A stretch of DNA of 64,000 bases, taken from Thiobacillus sp. UBA3361. GTDB taxonomy: Bacteria > Pseudomonadota > Gammaproteobacteria > Burkholderiales > Thiobacillaceae. The translations under genes and the position numbers were made by a program. The notes under the pieces are model-generated. The model saw only the letters and a list, made by a program, of their open reading frames with translations, ran no database searches and was not told where the DNA came from. The stretch is from contig DEQR01000041.1 in assembly GCA_002360535.1 (NCBI GenBank), positions 8,316-72,315 of the forward strand, read 5' to 3'. Positions 1 through 8,568 of the stretch are shown here, piece after piece (position 1 is the stretch's first letter; every line of letters begins with the position of its first letter).

Positions 1-399
1 ACGCAATTGGGCGGCCAGGGCACGACTGGTGGTCGCTCTGGATTCGGCATCGGCCAGTGCACCAGTTCGGGAACGCTCGCCGGGCAGCCACAAGGGCAAG
101 GCAATTCCAGCGACGTATTCGCGGCTGCCTTGATTCTTGTTGAGCTGATCCGTCTTGGCGGAAACTTCGAGCGCCGGTGGCTCGACCGTCCAACTATCGG
201 CGCTTTGCCTGCGTGCTTCGGCGGCCTCGCGGCGTTCAGCGAGTGACTGAGCTTCTGGTTGGCGTGACCACGCCGATTCGAATGCCTGTTTGAGCGTGAG
301 TGGCGCGGACTGCGCCCATAGGTTGCCGGCCGCCAACATGCCGCCAATGGCAAGGCATAGGGTTCGACTCAGCCAGCGATAACGATGTTTCTGAACCAT
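1..399 (-). CDS. czcC: Outer-membrane metal efflux protein, CzcC-like (partial, N-terminus only)
   Basis: The first 133 residues of a TolC-family outer membrane factor are present; the gene leaves the window at base 1. It starts at ATG 397-399 behind a GGAG-type ribosome site. The N-terminus has a basic stretch, a hydrophobic signal segment ending near AQSA, then the start of the helical efflux domain (LTLKQAFESAW). It lies downstream of cadA and a czcI-like gene on the same strand, the order seen in czcICBA loci, so the exported substrate is probably Co/Zn/Cd through an RND pump encoded beyond the window. The symbol rests on context plus weak N-terminal similarity; cusC-type alternatives are not excluded. 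Confidence 0.75.
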   Translation of the reverse strand, partial: MVQKHRYRWLSRTLCLAIGGMLAAGNLWAQSAPLTLKQAFESAWSRQPEAQSLAERREAAEARRQSADSWTVEPPALEVSAKTDQLNKNQGSREYVAGIALPLWLPGERSRTGALADAESRATTSRALAAQLR

Positions 400-536
400 C
401 CGATTCTCCAGTGATGAAAGGACACACGGGGGGAATCGGCGAGGCACGACCCGTTCGGGTCGGCATGCAACAGACGGATCAGGCCGTCACGTTACACGAG
501 GGATGCAGGGAGTAATGGAACCGCCCGCCTCGCCGA

Positions 537-890
537 TTAGGCGAGGGGCGCCCAATTCGGGCGTTCGGGCTGGTAATGCGGGGAAGTGTTCTGGCTGTGC
601 AGATAGTCATCGACGGCTGCCGACGCATATGAGGGTGCTGAAATCTGGATTTCACCGAAGATCGCCGCAGCGCATCCGGCATGGCAGGCACTGCAGTCAC
701 CGTCGATGCCACCGAACACTTTCGGATCGGCTGTATCGCCCTGGCCGGCATCGGCCTTGTGTTGGTGATCGTGATGGCCGAAATGCTTGGCGGCGGCCCC
801 CGACTCATGCTGGCAATAGACGCCCACTGCTGCCCAACTCAGTTGGAGCGGCAGGAAGACAAGCAACAGAATGGAGAGCCAGCGACGCAT
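537..890 (-). CDS. czcI: CzcI-like small secreted metal-resistance protein
   Basis: A 117-residue protein with an N-terminal signal peptide (MRRWLSILLLVFLPLQ, cleaved after a WA-type site). The mature part is rich in His and Cys (HFGHHDHQHK, then CSACHAGC), which fits periplasmic metal binding. CzcI proteins of betaproteobacterial cobalt-zinc-cadmium systems have this size, signal and His-rich segment and precede czcC; their role is regulatory or metal-chaperone-like and poorly defined. The gene begins 17 bases after the cadA stop and is followed by czcC, so one transcript from the cadA promoter is likely. Note that CSACH is a CXXCH motif but an isolated one, so haem binding is not assumed. 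Confidence 0.7.
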   Translation of the reverse strand: MRRWLSILLLVFLPLQLSWAAVGVYCQHESGAAAKHFGHHDHQHKADAGQGDTADPKVFGGIDGDCSACHAGCAAAIFGEIQISAPSYASAAVDDYLHSQNTSPHYQPERPNWAPLA

Positions 891-907
891 GCGCGAAATT
901 GTAGCAG

Positions 908-3142
908 TTAAGTTCTGACAGAAACAGTTGGGTTGCGAAGCAAACGTAATCCATTGGCTACCACCAGCAGGCTTGCCCCCATATCGGCAAACACTGCCAT
1001 CCACATGGTGGCTCCGCCGGCAATCGCAAGCACAAGGAATACTGCCTTGATACTTAAGGCGAGCGCGATGTTCTGCCAAAGCACGGCATGGGTACGTCGC
1101 GACAAACGAATGGTCTCTGGGATGCGCCGCAGATCGTCGTTCATGATGACCACATCGGCCGCTTCCATCGCCGTGTCCGTACCTGCCGAACCCATCGCCA
1201 CGCCGATGTCGGCACGGGCCAGGGCCGGCGCATCGTTGATGCCGTCGCCGGTCATCGCCGTCGTGCCGTAGCGGCGCTGCATTTCCTCGATCGCCGCGAG
1301 TTTGTCCTCGGGCAGCAGGTTGCCGCGTGCATCGTCGATGCCCGCCTGTTTCGCGATCGTGGCAGCCGTCGCACTGTTGTCACCGGTCAGCATCACGGAG
1401 GTAACGCCCAGTTGATGGAGTTCTGCCAGGGCTGCGCGCGAACTTTCCTTGATCGTGTCGGCCACTGCGAAAATTGCCAGCACCTGCCGTTCCGAGGCCA
1501 GCAACGTCACGCTCCGGCCTTGGGTTTCATGGACGTTCAGTCGCGCCTCGATCTCGACGCTGCACAGGCTGCGCTCCTCGATCAATCGGTGATTGCCCAG
1601 CGTCAGCTTCTGACCATCCGTGCGCGCCTCCACGCCGCGCCCAGCCAGGGCGACAAAATCCGTGAGGCCGTTTTCCGGCAGATTGAGACCACTGGCAATC
1701 GCCTTGGCGACCGGGTGATCGGAATGGCCCGCCAGGCTCGCCGCCCAGGAGAGTACCTGTACCTCAGAGATATTCGACGGCAGCACTTCGGTGGCGACCA
1801 GACGCGGTTTGCCCTCGGTGATGGTTCCCGTCTTGTCCAGCGCAATCGCGCGCAGTTTGCGCGCTTCTTCCAGATACACACCGCCCTTGATCAGAATGCC
1901 GCGCCGGGCAGCCGACGCCAGCCCGCTGACCACGGTCACCGGCGTGGCAATCACCAGCGCACAAGGACAGGCAATGACCAGCAGCACCAGCGCCTTGTAG
2001 ATCGCCTGCATCCAACTCCAGTCGAATAGCCAGGGGCCGAACATCGCCACAGCCAGCGCGATGACAAAAACTGCAGGCGTATAGATCGCAGCGAAACGGT
2101 CGACGAAGCGCTGGGTCGGTGCCCGCGTCCCCTGGGCCTGTTCGACGGCATGGATGATCCGGGCCAGCGTGGTGTTATCGGCGGCCGCCGTGACTTCAAG
2201 CTCTAGCGTGCCGGTCTCGTTGATGGTGCCGGCGAATACGCTATCCCCAACCACTTTGTCGACCGGAATGCTCTCTCCCGTCACCGGGGCCTGGTTCACC
2301 GCGCTATTGCCTGCCGTCACCCGGCCATCAAGCGGAATGCGCGCGCCCGGCTTGACCCGCACAACGGCTCCGAGGCTGACTTGCGCAGCCGGCATTTCGC
2401 GCCATTGCCCATCGGCCTGACTCACCTCGGCGGCGTCAGGCGTCAGCGCCAGCAGGCTCTTGATGGCATTACGTGCCCGATCCACGGCCCTGGATTCGAT
2501 GAGTTCGGCCAAGGCGTACAAGGCCATGACCATCGCCGCCTCGGGCCATTGACCGATCAGGAACGCACCGGTCACCGCCACGCCCATCAGCGCGTTCATG
2601 TTCAACTGGCCACGGCGCAAGGCAGCCAGTCCTTTGGTGTAAGTCGACAATCCGGCAAGCCCGATGGCGATCACTGCCAGCGCCATGCCTAGCCCATTGA
2701 ACGGCAGCGTGTCGGGCGCGAGGAAGTGCACCAGTTCCGCACCGGTGGCCAGTGCCAGCGCCAGCAGGGTTTTCCATAAATCAGACTTTGCGGAATAACC
2801 TTCCTTTGCTTCGTCGCCGGCAGCAGGTGTCTGGGTTTCGTAGCCCGCTTGCCGAATCGCCGCGATGGCAGCGGGCAATACCGAGTTTGGCGCGTCGATA
2901 GCCAACGTCCGCGCCGACAATTGGAAGCTCAAGGAGCGAATGCCATCAATCGCCGCCAGAGCGCGGCGAATGTCGTTTTCCTCGCTGGGGCAATCCATCG
3001 CCGGAATCAACAGCACAGTCACGCCGGCCTGGCTTGCCGTGGCCGGCGGTTCGGACAAGGGAAGCGTTGTCGAACAACTGCCTGAGCAAGCGCAGCCGGA
3101 GGACTCGGGAAGAATGCTGTGTTCGGATGCTGGAGATGCCAT
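908..3142 (-). CDS. cadA: Heavy-metal P1B-type ATPase (Zn/Cd/Pb exporter)
   Basis: A 744-residue metal-exporting ATPase of the inner membrane. In order: a Cys-rich N-terminus (CACSGSC), one HMA-like domain with MDCPSEE near residue 50, transmembrane helices, the CPC metal site near residue 391 (ACPCAL), the phosphorylation motif DKTGT near 435 and the hinge GDGINDAP near 632. The CPC motif with an MDCP-type N-terminal domain is typical of Zn/Cd/Pb transporters. I chose ATG 3140-3142: it has AAGGAGT eight bases upstream. An in-frame ATG at 3167-3169 overlaps the -10 box of the cadR-type promoter and lies upstream of the expected transcript start. Divergent cadR is its likely activator. Confidence 0.93.
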   Translation of the reverse strand: MASPASEHSILPESSGCACSGSCSTTLPLSEPPATASQAGVTVLLIPAMDCPSEENDIRRALAAIDGIRSLSFQLSARTLAIDAPNSVLPAAIAAIRQAGYETQTPAAGDEAKEGYSAKSDLWKTLLALALATGAELVHFLAPDTLPFNGLGMALAVIAIGLAGLSTYTKGLAALRRGQLNMNALMGVAVTGAFLIGQWPEAAMVMALYALAELIESRAVDRARNAIKSLLALTPDAAEVSQADGQWREMPAAQVSLGAVVRVKPGARIPLDGRVTAGNSAVNQAPVTGESIPVDKVVGDSVFAGTINETGTLELEVTAAADNTTLARIIHAVEQAQGTRAPTQRFVDRFAAIYTPAVFVIALAVAMFGPWLFDWSWMQAIYKALVLLVIACPCALVIATPVTVVSGLASAARRGILIKGGVYLEEARKLRAIALDKTGTITEGKPRLVATEVLPSNISEVQVLSWAASLAGHSDHPVAKAIASGLNLPENGLTDFVALAGRGVEARTDGQKLTLGNHRLIEERSLCSVEIEARLNVHETQGRSVTLLASERQVLAIFAVADTIKESSRAALAELHQLGVTSVMLTGDNSATAATIAKQAGIDDARGNLLPEDKLAAIEEMQRRYGTTAMTGDGINDAPALARADIGVAMGSAGTDTAMEAADVVIMNDDLRRIPETIRLSRRTHAVLWQNIALALSIKAVFLVLAIAGGATMWMAVFADMGASLLVVANGLRLLRNPTVSVRT

Positions 3143-3167
3143 GAAAAAAGACTCCTTGTTTTCCGAC

Positions 3168-3198
3168 ATTAAAAACCCTGTAGCGGCTAAAGAGTCAA
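3168..3198 (-). promoter_or_regulatory. MerR/CadR-type promoter and operator for cadA
   Basis: On the minus strand a -35 box TTGACT (3193-3198) and a -10 box TTTAAT (3168-3173) are separated by 19 bases, the long spacer that MerR-family activators correct by DNA distortion. The spacer region holds a dyad at 3175-3195 whose arms read ACCCTGTAG and, on the other strand, ACTCTTTAG. This closely resembles the known CadR/PbrR box. It points to metal-induced transcription of cadA-czcI-czcC, and the same site may autoregulate cadR. Confidence 0.8.
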
Positions 3199-3263
3199 GA
3201 GACTACAATCACGGCATAATTACGATGCTATCCAGGCACAGGGGAGTGAGTTACACCATCACC

Positions 3264-3752
3264 ATGAAAATTGGGGAACTTGCCCGCCATACCGGCACCC
3301 AGGTGGAAACCATCCGCTATTACGAGCGCGAGGGTCTGCTGCCTGAAACCGCCCGCACCGACGGCAACTACCGCATCTATGGGGCCGCGCATGCGGAACG
3401 GCTGCGCTTCATCCGCAACTGCCGCAGCTTGGACATGACACTTGACGAGATTCGAGTGCTGCTGGGGTTCAAGGATTCGCCCACAGCTAATTGCGGCACC
3501 GTAAATGAATTGCTCGACGAACACATCGGCCATGTCGCCAGCCGCATCCGCGAACTGCGCCAACTGGAACGGCAACTCAAAGGCCTGCGCGAACTCTGCC
3601 AGGAAGCCAGCGACGCCGGGCACTGCGGCATTTTGAACGAATTGGCGCAAACCGCGCGCCAATCAACCCGAAGCGAAACAGCCGCAGGAGGCCATGTTCC
3701 CGGCGCCCACAACAGTGCCAGTCAGTTACGTTCGGAGAATAAAACCAAGTAA
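3264..3752 (+). CDS. cadR: Cd(II)/Pb(II)-responsive MerR-family regulator
   Basis: A 162-residue MerR-family activator. The N-terminal winged-helix domain (MKIGELARHTGTQVETIRYYE) is followed by the dimerisation helix and a metal site: Cys near residue 77 (NCGTVNELLDEH), Cys near 112 (ELCQEAS) and GHCGIL near 120, as in CadR and PbrR proteins. The tail after residue 125 is longer than usual and contains several Ser, His and Asn residues. The start is the ATG that begins the conserved HTH; longer in-frame extensions upstream would cross the promoter. It is divergent from cadA across a 121-base region that carries its recognisable operator. Confidence 0.9.
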   Translation: MKIGELARHTGTQVETIRYYEREGLLPETARTDGNYRIYGAAHAERLRFIRNCRSLDMTLDEIRVLLGFKDSPTANCGTVNELLDEHIGHVASRIRELRQLERQLKGLRELCQEASDAGHCGILNELAQTARQSTRSETAAGGHVPGAHNSASQLRSENKTK

Positions 3753-3754
3753 CA

Positions 3755-4025
3755 GGCGGGCGCGTTTCCATTTCCACCCAGTCTAAGGATGGCCGCCTAC
3801 ACATCGCCATTGCCGACAATGGGACGGGTGTTCCCGAATTCGATCTTGCCGCGATCTTCGATCCTTTCGCCCGCAGCGGGTCAGGACAGTCGACTGCGGG
3901 ATATGGCCTCGGTCTCGCAATTACGCGGCGGGGGATCGAAGCGCATGACGGCGCAGTCTCTGCGGCCAACAGATCTGAGGGGGCTGGTTATAGAACTGGA
4001 CTTGCCACTGGGGCGGCAGACTTAG
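3755..4025 (+). pseudogene. C-terminal remnant of a sensor histidine kinase
   Basis: Read from 3755, the sequence gives about 85 residues of a histidine-kinase ATPase domain: GGRVSIS, the G1 box DNGTGVPE, the F box IFDPFARSG and the G2 box GYGLGLAIT. There is no start and nothing of the sensor or phospho-acceptor domain. Near 3970-3985 the frame shifts: the expected ending (LVIELDLPLG) continues in a different frame and stops at 4025. It therefore looks like a truncated, frameshifted tail, probably of a metal-responsive kinase (CzcS/CusS type) given the neighbours. It begins two bases after the cadR stop, which suggests a deletion junction. Confidence 0.8.
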
Positions 4026-4483
4026 CCATTACGTTGCCATGGACGGTTTTCGAACTGAGCCAGTTAGTCCAAACATCGTTATTGACACGGCCGAACAGTG
4101 CTCGGAAGCCGCCGTAGGCCTTGCCAATATCGTGTGACCGGAATGGCCGAATGGCTGAAGTAGGCCATCCGGCAGGTTTTAGAGTCGAGCAGCCCCTTGA
4201 GCGTCCGCCCTACTGCTGAGCGTAGGTGAGAGTCAGGTCGTCGCCACAGATGATTCGGCGCTATTTCATCATCGGTCGCCGGCAACAACCACTTTCCAAC
4301 CACAACCGACCACCCCGAAATCCGCGCCAATACAGGAAGTGACCTCGCGCACGCTCGCGAGGCAAGTAGAGAAAACCGGAGAACAGAGAGGCCGAAAAGG
4401 GCCAGAAACACGGAAATGCGAGGGGTGACGCTCGCGAGGCAATCCCGCGAAGTCCCGCCAGAACTGGCGCTGCGGGCGGGCGT
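4026..4483. other. Gene-free stretch between metal block and tRNA-Phe
   Basis: No convincing coding region is seen on either strand. Open frames here lack ribosome sites and recognisable domains. A 15-base direct repeat (ACGCTCGCGAGGCAA) occurs at 4351-4365 and 4428-4442. The stretch lies on the 3' side of tRNA-Phe, where integrated elements often end, but no integrase is visible. Confidence 0.5.
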
Positions 4484-4512
4484 AAAAAAGCCCGAAACGA
4501 GTTCGGGCTTTT
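4484..4512 (-). terminator. Rho-independent terminator of tRNA-Phe
   Basis: On the minus strand the stem AGCCCGAA / TTCGGGCT with a short loop is followed by a run of T (seen as AAAAAA at 4484-4489 on the plus strand). It sits directly after the tRNA-Phe 3' end. Confidence 0.8.
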
Positions 4513-4517
4513 GGAAA

Positions 4518-4593
4518 TGGTGGCCAGGGACAGAATCGAACTGTCGACACCATGATTTTCAGTCATGTGCTCTACCAACTGAGCTACCTGGCC
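4518..4593 (-). tRNA. tRNA-Phe (anticodon GAA)
   Basis: The 76-base cloverleaf reads on the minus strand from GGCCAGG (4593-4587) to an encoded CCA at 4520-4518. The acceptor arm GGCCAGG pairs with CCTGGCC, the D arm TAGCTCAGTTGGTAGAGC is standard, the anticodon loop is CTGAAAA with anticodon GAA, and the T arm contains GTTCGATTC. It is a possible integration site for the metal block lying on its 3' side. Confidence 0.97.
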
Positions 4594-4754
4594 AGCTTGC
4601 GTGCCCGGAACCGGCCACACGAGGAGGGCGAATTAAAGCCGTAAACCTCCCTGGCGTCAAGGTTGGCGAGGCGGTCGTCAGGCCGTGGCGGTCTGTCACA
4701 GAACCTTAGCGGTTCCGTCATATTCGTGTCTTCTGGGCCGGCGAGACTCGCGGC

Positions 4755-5981
4755 ATGCCCGCCCCAGACTTCGTTTTCCAGCAGTTGCCCGTGGAGCGGC
4801 GCCACTTGCGGGTGGCCGTCGTGACGGAGACCTATCCTCCGGAGATCAACGGCGTGGCCATGACCCTAGGACGCATGGTGCGTGCCCTCCAGCAGCGGGA
4901 CCACCAGGTGCAGTTGATCCGGCCCAGGCAGGACGCTTCCGATCTGCCCCGCCCGGAAGAAAACCTGGAGCAGGTGCTCCGCCCCGGCGTACCGATTCCG
5001 CGCTATTCGGGGCTCAAAATGGGACTGCCGGCCAAGTCGGCGCTGCATCGCCTCTGGTCCCTCAAGCGTCCGGACGTGATCCAGATCGCCACCGAGGGTC
5101 CGCTGGGCTGGTCGGCCATGGCGGCGGCCCAGAAGCTGCGTATCCCGGTGGCCACCGACTTCCATACCAATTTTCACAGCTACAGTCGGCATTACGGCCT
5201 GGGTTGGCTGCGCAAGCCCATCGTCTCGTACCTGCGCAAGTTTCATAGCCAGGCGCGGGTGACCATGGTGCCCTCCTTGTCGATCCGTACCGAGTTGGAG
5301 GCGGCCGGCTTCCGCAATGTGCAGGTGGTGGCACGCGGGGTGGATACGGAGCTGTTCCAGCCCGAGCGGCGCAGCGAGGATTTGCGCCGCGCCTGGGGTG
5401 TGGGCGCCGATGACCTGGTGGTGATCAACGTGGGCCGCATGGCGCCGGAAAAGAACCTGGCCCTGCTGATCGGTGCTTTCGCGGCCATTCGCCGCGTGCG
5501 GCCCGAGGCCAAGCTGGTTCTGGTGGGGGATGGCCCGGAACTGACCGCGCTGAGGAGCGTCTACCCGGACTTCGTTTTCCGTGGCGCACGCCGCGGTGAG
5601 GACCTGGCCACCCATTACGCCTCGGCGGACCTGTTCCTGTTTCCTAGCATGACCGAGACCTTCGGCAACGTGCTGCTGGAGGCCATGGCCAGCGGGCTGT
5701 GCGCGGTGGGCTACGATTACGCCGCCGCGGCGGAGCACGTGCGCCATGGCCACAATGGCCTGAAGGCCCCGCTCGGCGACGAGGCGGTTTTCGTCGCCGA
5801 GGCGCTCCGGGCCGCGACGGAACCCGCTCTGCGCCGGGTCTTGGGCGCCCGCGCCCTGGACACCGCACGGGGACTGTCCTGGGAACAGATATTCACCCGT
5901 TTGGAAAACATCCTCTTCCATGTGGTCGAGGACAATGCGGCATATCATGAAAGAGCATTGTTGGAACTGGAAACGGGATAA
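4755..5981 (+). CDS. GT4-family glycosyltransferase (MgtA-like)
   Basis: A 408-residue GT-B fold glycosyltransferase of family GT4. The N-terminal half opens with VAVVTETYPPEINGVA, the acceptor-domain signature; the C-terminal half has VGRMAPEKNL, VGDGPE and the donor-site E-x7-E region TETFGNVLLEAMASGL. This set is typical of GDP-mannose or UDP-sugar dependent transferases that glycosylate membrane lipids. A PAP2-type phosphatase starts eight bases downstream, so the pair may act together in glycolipid or envelope metabolism. The exact sugar and acceptor cannot be assigned. Confidence 0.88.
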   Translation: MPAPDFVFQQLPVERRHLRVAVVTETYPPEINGVAMTLGRMVRALQQRDHQVQLIRPRQDASDLPRPEENLEQVLRPGVPIPRYSGLKMGLPAKSALHRLWSLKRPDVIQIATEGPLGWSAMAAAQKLRIPVATDFHTNFHSYSRHYGLGWLRKPIVSYLRKFHSQARVTMVPSLSIRTELEAAGFRNVQVVARGVDTELFQPERRSEDLRRAWGVGADDLVVINVGRMAPEKNLALLIGAFAAIRRVRPEAKLVLVGDGPELTALRSVYPDFVFRGARRGEDLATHYASADLFLFPSMTETFGNVLLEAMASGLCAVGYDYAAAAEHVRHGHNGLKAPLGDEAVFVAEALRAATEPALRRVLGARALDTARGLSWEQIFTRLENILFHVVEDNAAYHERALLELETG

Positions 5982-5988
5982 CTCGACC

Positions 5989-6537
5989 ATGTTTGCGGAC
6001 GGCACGGACAACTGGCTGGCGCGGCTGAAGGCCTGGGAAAACCGCATGGCGGTGCGCATCAACCGCGCGAACAGCCGGCACATCCTGTCCGCTTTTTTCG
6101 GGGTGGTCAGCAGCCTCGGCGACGGTTTGTTCTGGTATGCGCTGATGGCCGCCCTGCTGCTCTACCAGGGTCCCGATGCCCTGAAGCCAGTGCTGGTGAT
6201 GGTGGCCGCCGGCATGGCCTGCACCTTCACCTACACCTGGCTCAAGTCCACCACCTCGCGGGAGCGGCCCTGCCGGCAGCATCCGGGCATCCGGGTGACC
6301 ACCCTGCCCCTGGATTACTACAGCTTTCCCTCCGGCCACACGCTGCATGCCGTGTGTTTCACCGTGGTGGCGGCCACCTACTATCCCGCGCTCTGGGCCT
6401 TGCTGCTGCCCTTCACCCTGCTGGTGGCGGCCTCGCGGCTGATCCTCGGCCTGCACTACCTGTCGGACGTAATCGCCGGTGCCCTGATCGGCGGCACCCT
6501 GGCCCTGGCCGCGCTGTATCTGGCCGGCTTCATCTGA
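5989..6537 (+). CDS. PAP2-family membrane phosphatase
   Basis: A 182-residue integral membrane protein with the three phosphatase motifs of the PAP2 superfamily: KSTTSRERP (K-x6-RP), FPSGHT (PSGH) and SRLILGLHYLSD (SR-x5-H-x3-D). Family members remove phosphate from undecaprenyl diphosphate, phosphatidic acid or phosphatidylglycerol phosphate at the outer face of the inner membrane. The start chosen, ATG 5989, follows the upstream stop by seven bases; a start at 5947 overlapping the glycosyltransferase is possible. Likely co-transcribed with the GT4 gene. Confidence 0.88.
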   Translation: MFADGTDNWLARLKAWENRMAVRINRANSRHILSAFFGVVSSLGDGLFWYALMAALLLYQGPDALKPVLVMVAAGMACTFTYTWLKSTTSRERPCRQHPGIRVTTLPLDYYSFPSGHTLHAVCFTVVAATYYPALWALLLPFTLLVAASRLILGLHYLSDVIAGALIGGTLALAALYLAGFI

Positions 6538-6591
6538 GCACCTGAACCCTTCAGCCGATGTCTGCGCAAGGCGTGGCTGCGGGGCCCGCCG

Positions 6592-7497
6592 TCAAACCCG
6601 CGCCGGCTCCGCCTCGAACAGGTCGTGGGGTAACGGCAGCAGGGCACGCAAATCGGCGCGCGAGAAGGGTTGCAGGCGGTCGCGCTTGGCCACCGGGCAG
6701 TTCAGTTCCGCCGGCCAGGCCGGGGCCTCGTGGTTGAGCACCCGGTTGAGCTGGTCCAGGCGTCTGCCGGTGGCCTGAATGTAATCGTCGAAGCGGGTAC
6801 GCAGGGTGCCGTCCAGGCGCAGCAGGCGGTAGCAGAGTTCGGGCAACCGGGAGCGGCGCAGGCCCCGGTCCGCCTGGCCCAGCAGCCGCACGGCCTTGAG
6901 GGCCATGGCCCCGCGGGTGCCGAAATGCCGGGCGGCGAAATCCGCCACCCGCAGCTCCTCTTCCAGCAACACCTCGCCCGGCGCGGCGAAGGCGTGGCGG
7001 GCGATGTGGGCGTCCATGGCCCATTCCACCGTCACATGGGTCAGCCAAGGGATATCCAGCAGCAGCTTCTCGTGCGCCGGGACAAAGTGGTTGTGGGCGA
7101 TCACGTCCACCAGCAGGTGGCTGGCGAAGCCCACCGCCAGGGCGCGTTCGTCGTCGTCCCGGGCCTGGCGGAGCAGGTGGTGGGCGGATTCCCACCGGTG
7201 CGTGCCGGCGAAGGCCGGGGTGTCCAGCCGCGGCCCCACCAGGGCCAGGTCGGGCAGGCAGGCACCGGCCATGACCAGATGCGGGAAGCGCGCCACCGCC
7301 CGTCGCAGTTCCGGGTCCAGGAGGGGAATGGACCAGACCAGCAGTTGGGCGAAATAGACATGGGTGTGCAGGCCCCACGCCAGGGCGTCGCCGCTTTGCA
7401 GCAGCAGGGGCAGTATGTACAGGATCAGACGGGCCGCGCGGGGGGCGGCCACGCCCATGGGCTGGGAAGGAGGGATACGGTGCGGCCATGCCTTCAT
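6592..7497 (-). CDS. Secreted zinc-dependent phospholipase C-like protein
   Basis: A 301-residue protein with a hydrophobic signal segment ending ALA before WGLHTHVYFAQ. In zinc-dependent phospholipase C proteins the mature N-terminal Trp and following His are metal ligands, and further ligands are seen here in CLPD, HHLL, HLLVDVIAHNHF and the EW..DAH motif. The catalytic zinc site of the PF00882 fold therefore appears intact, although substrate specificity within this bacterial branch is unknown. It faces the PAP2 gene tail to tail. The start is uncertain because no clear ribosome site precedes 7497; ATG 7455 is the alternative. Confidence 0.7.
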   Translation of the reverse strand: MKAWPHRIPPSQPMGVAAPRAARLILYILPLLLQSGDALAWGLHTHVYFAQLLVWSIPLLDPELRRAVARFPHLVMAGACLPDLALVGPRLDTPAFAGTHRWESAHHLLRQARDDDERALAVGFASHLLVDVIAHNHFVPAHEKLLLDIPWLTHVTVEWAMDAHIARHAFAAPGEVLLEEELRVADFAARHFGTRGAMALKAVRLLGQADRGLRRSRLPELCYRLLRLDGTLRTRFDDYIQATGRRLDQLNRVLNHEAPAWPAELNCPVAKRDRLQPFSRADLRALLPLPHDLFEAEPARV

Positions 7498-7624
7498 GGC
7501 CGGTCATCATGTCGCCCGAATAAGAAACGTTCGTGTCAGGCGGATGATGGTTTCGTGACACAAAACGAGACAAATCCGATGCTTACGGGGACAATTTACG
7601 AATTCAACGGAAGGAATGAAATAT

Positions 7625-8557
7625 ATGCGCGCCCTGATCTGCGGCTCCATGGCCTACGACAACATCATGGTCTTCCACGACCGCTTCAAGAACCACATCC
7701 TGCCCGAGCAGATCCATATCCTGAACGTGGCCTTCCTGGTGCCGGACATGCGCCGGGAATACGGCGGCTGCGCCGGCAACATCGCCTACAACCTGAAAAT
7801 GCTGGGCGGCGAGCCGCTTATCATGGCGACGGTGGGTGACGATTTCGGCGCCTACCGGGACCGGCTGCACGACCTGGACATCCATCGCGACCACATCCGG
7901 CAGGTGGTGGGCAGCTACACGGCCCAGGCCTTCATCACCACCGACCTGGACGACAACCAGATCACCGCCTTCCACCCCGGCGCCATGAACCAAGCCCACC
8001 AGAACCAGGTCTCAGAAGCCGCGGACGTGCGATTGGGCATCGTCGCGCCGGACGGCCGCCAGGGCATGATCGACCACGCGCGGCAGTTCGCCCAGGCAGG
8101 CATCCCGTTCATTTTCGATCCGGGCCAGGGATTGCCCATGTTCAACGGCACGGAACTGATGGATTTCGTCAACGAGGCCACATACGTAACGGTCAACGAC
8201 TACGAGGGCAAGCTCCTGGAAGAGCGCACGAGCCAGAATCTCGAGGCCATCGCCGGGCGGGTGCAGGCCCTCGTCGTCACCCTGGGCGCCCAGGGCTCGC
8301 GCATCTACACCGACGGACAGGTGCACGACATTCCCCCGGCCACACCCGCAGAGGTGCTGGACCCCACCGGCTGCGGCGATGCCTACCGGGCCGGCCTGAT
8401 GTACGGCCTGATGAGTGGCTACGATTGGCCCACCACCGGCCGGTTGGCGGGGCTGCTGGGCGCCATCAAGGTCGCCAGCCGGGGCGGCCAGAACCACCGC
8501 TTCACGGCGGCGGAAGTGGCCGACCGCTTCCGGGCCGAGTATGGATATTCCCTGTGA
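7625..8557 (+). CDS. PfkB-family carbohydrate (adenosine-like) kinase
   Basis: A 310-residue ribokinase-fold kinase. Near the N-terminus is GGCAGNIAYNLKMLGG, the first PfkB signature; near the C-terminus DPTGCGDAYRAG carries the catalytic Asp and anion hole. The long insertion-free form and MRALICGSMAYDNIMVF opening resemble adenosine-kinase-like members of betaproteobacteria, so a nucleoside or sugar is the likely phosphate acceptor. ATG 7625 was chosen because GGAAGGA ends nine bases before it; the ATG at 7616 abuts the same site. The glycine-zipper lipoprotein follows within 11 bases. Confidence 0.85.
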   Translation: MRALICGSMAYDNIMVFHDRFKNHILPEQIHILNVAFLVPDMRREYGGCAGNIAYNLKMLGGEPLIMATVGDDFGAYRDRLHDLDIHRDHIRQVVGSYTAQAFITTDLDDNQITAFHPGAMNQAHQNQVSEAADVRLGIVAPDGRQGMIDHARQFAQAGIPFIFDPGQGLPMFNGTELMDFVNEATYVTVNDYEGKLLEERTSQNLEAIAGRVQALVVTLGAQGSRIYTDGQVHDIPPATPAEVLDPTGCGDAYRAGLMYGLMSGYDWPTTGRLAGLLGAIKVASRGGQNHRFTAAEVADRFRAEYGYSL

Positions 8558-8568
8558 AGGATTTCGCC

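Noticed and set aside
3789..4025. A 78-residue intact protein after cadR
   Set aside because: The other frame over the same bases reads as a histidine-kinase ATPase domain, so this is a decayed kinase tail and not a separate gene.
4079..4411. Possible membrane protein on the minus strand before tRNA-Phe
   Set aside because: No ribosome site, no family, and codon use unlike genuine genes nearby.
4351..4442. Attachment-site direct repeat
   Set aside because: The two 15-base copies are only 77 bases apart and do not match the tRNA-Phe end.
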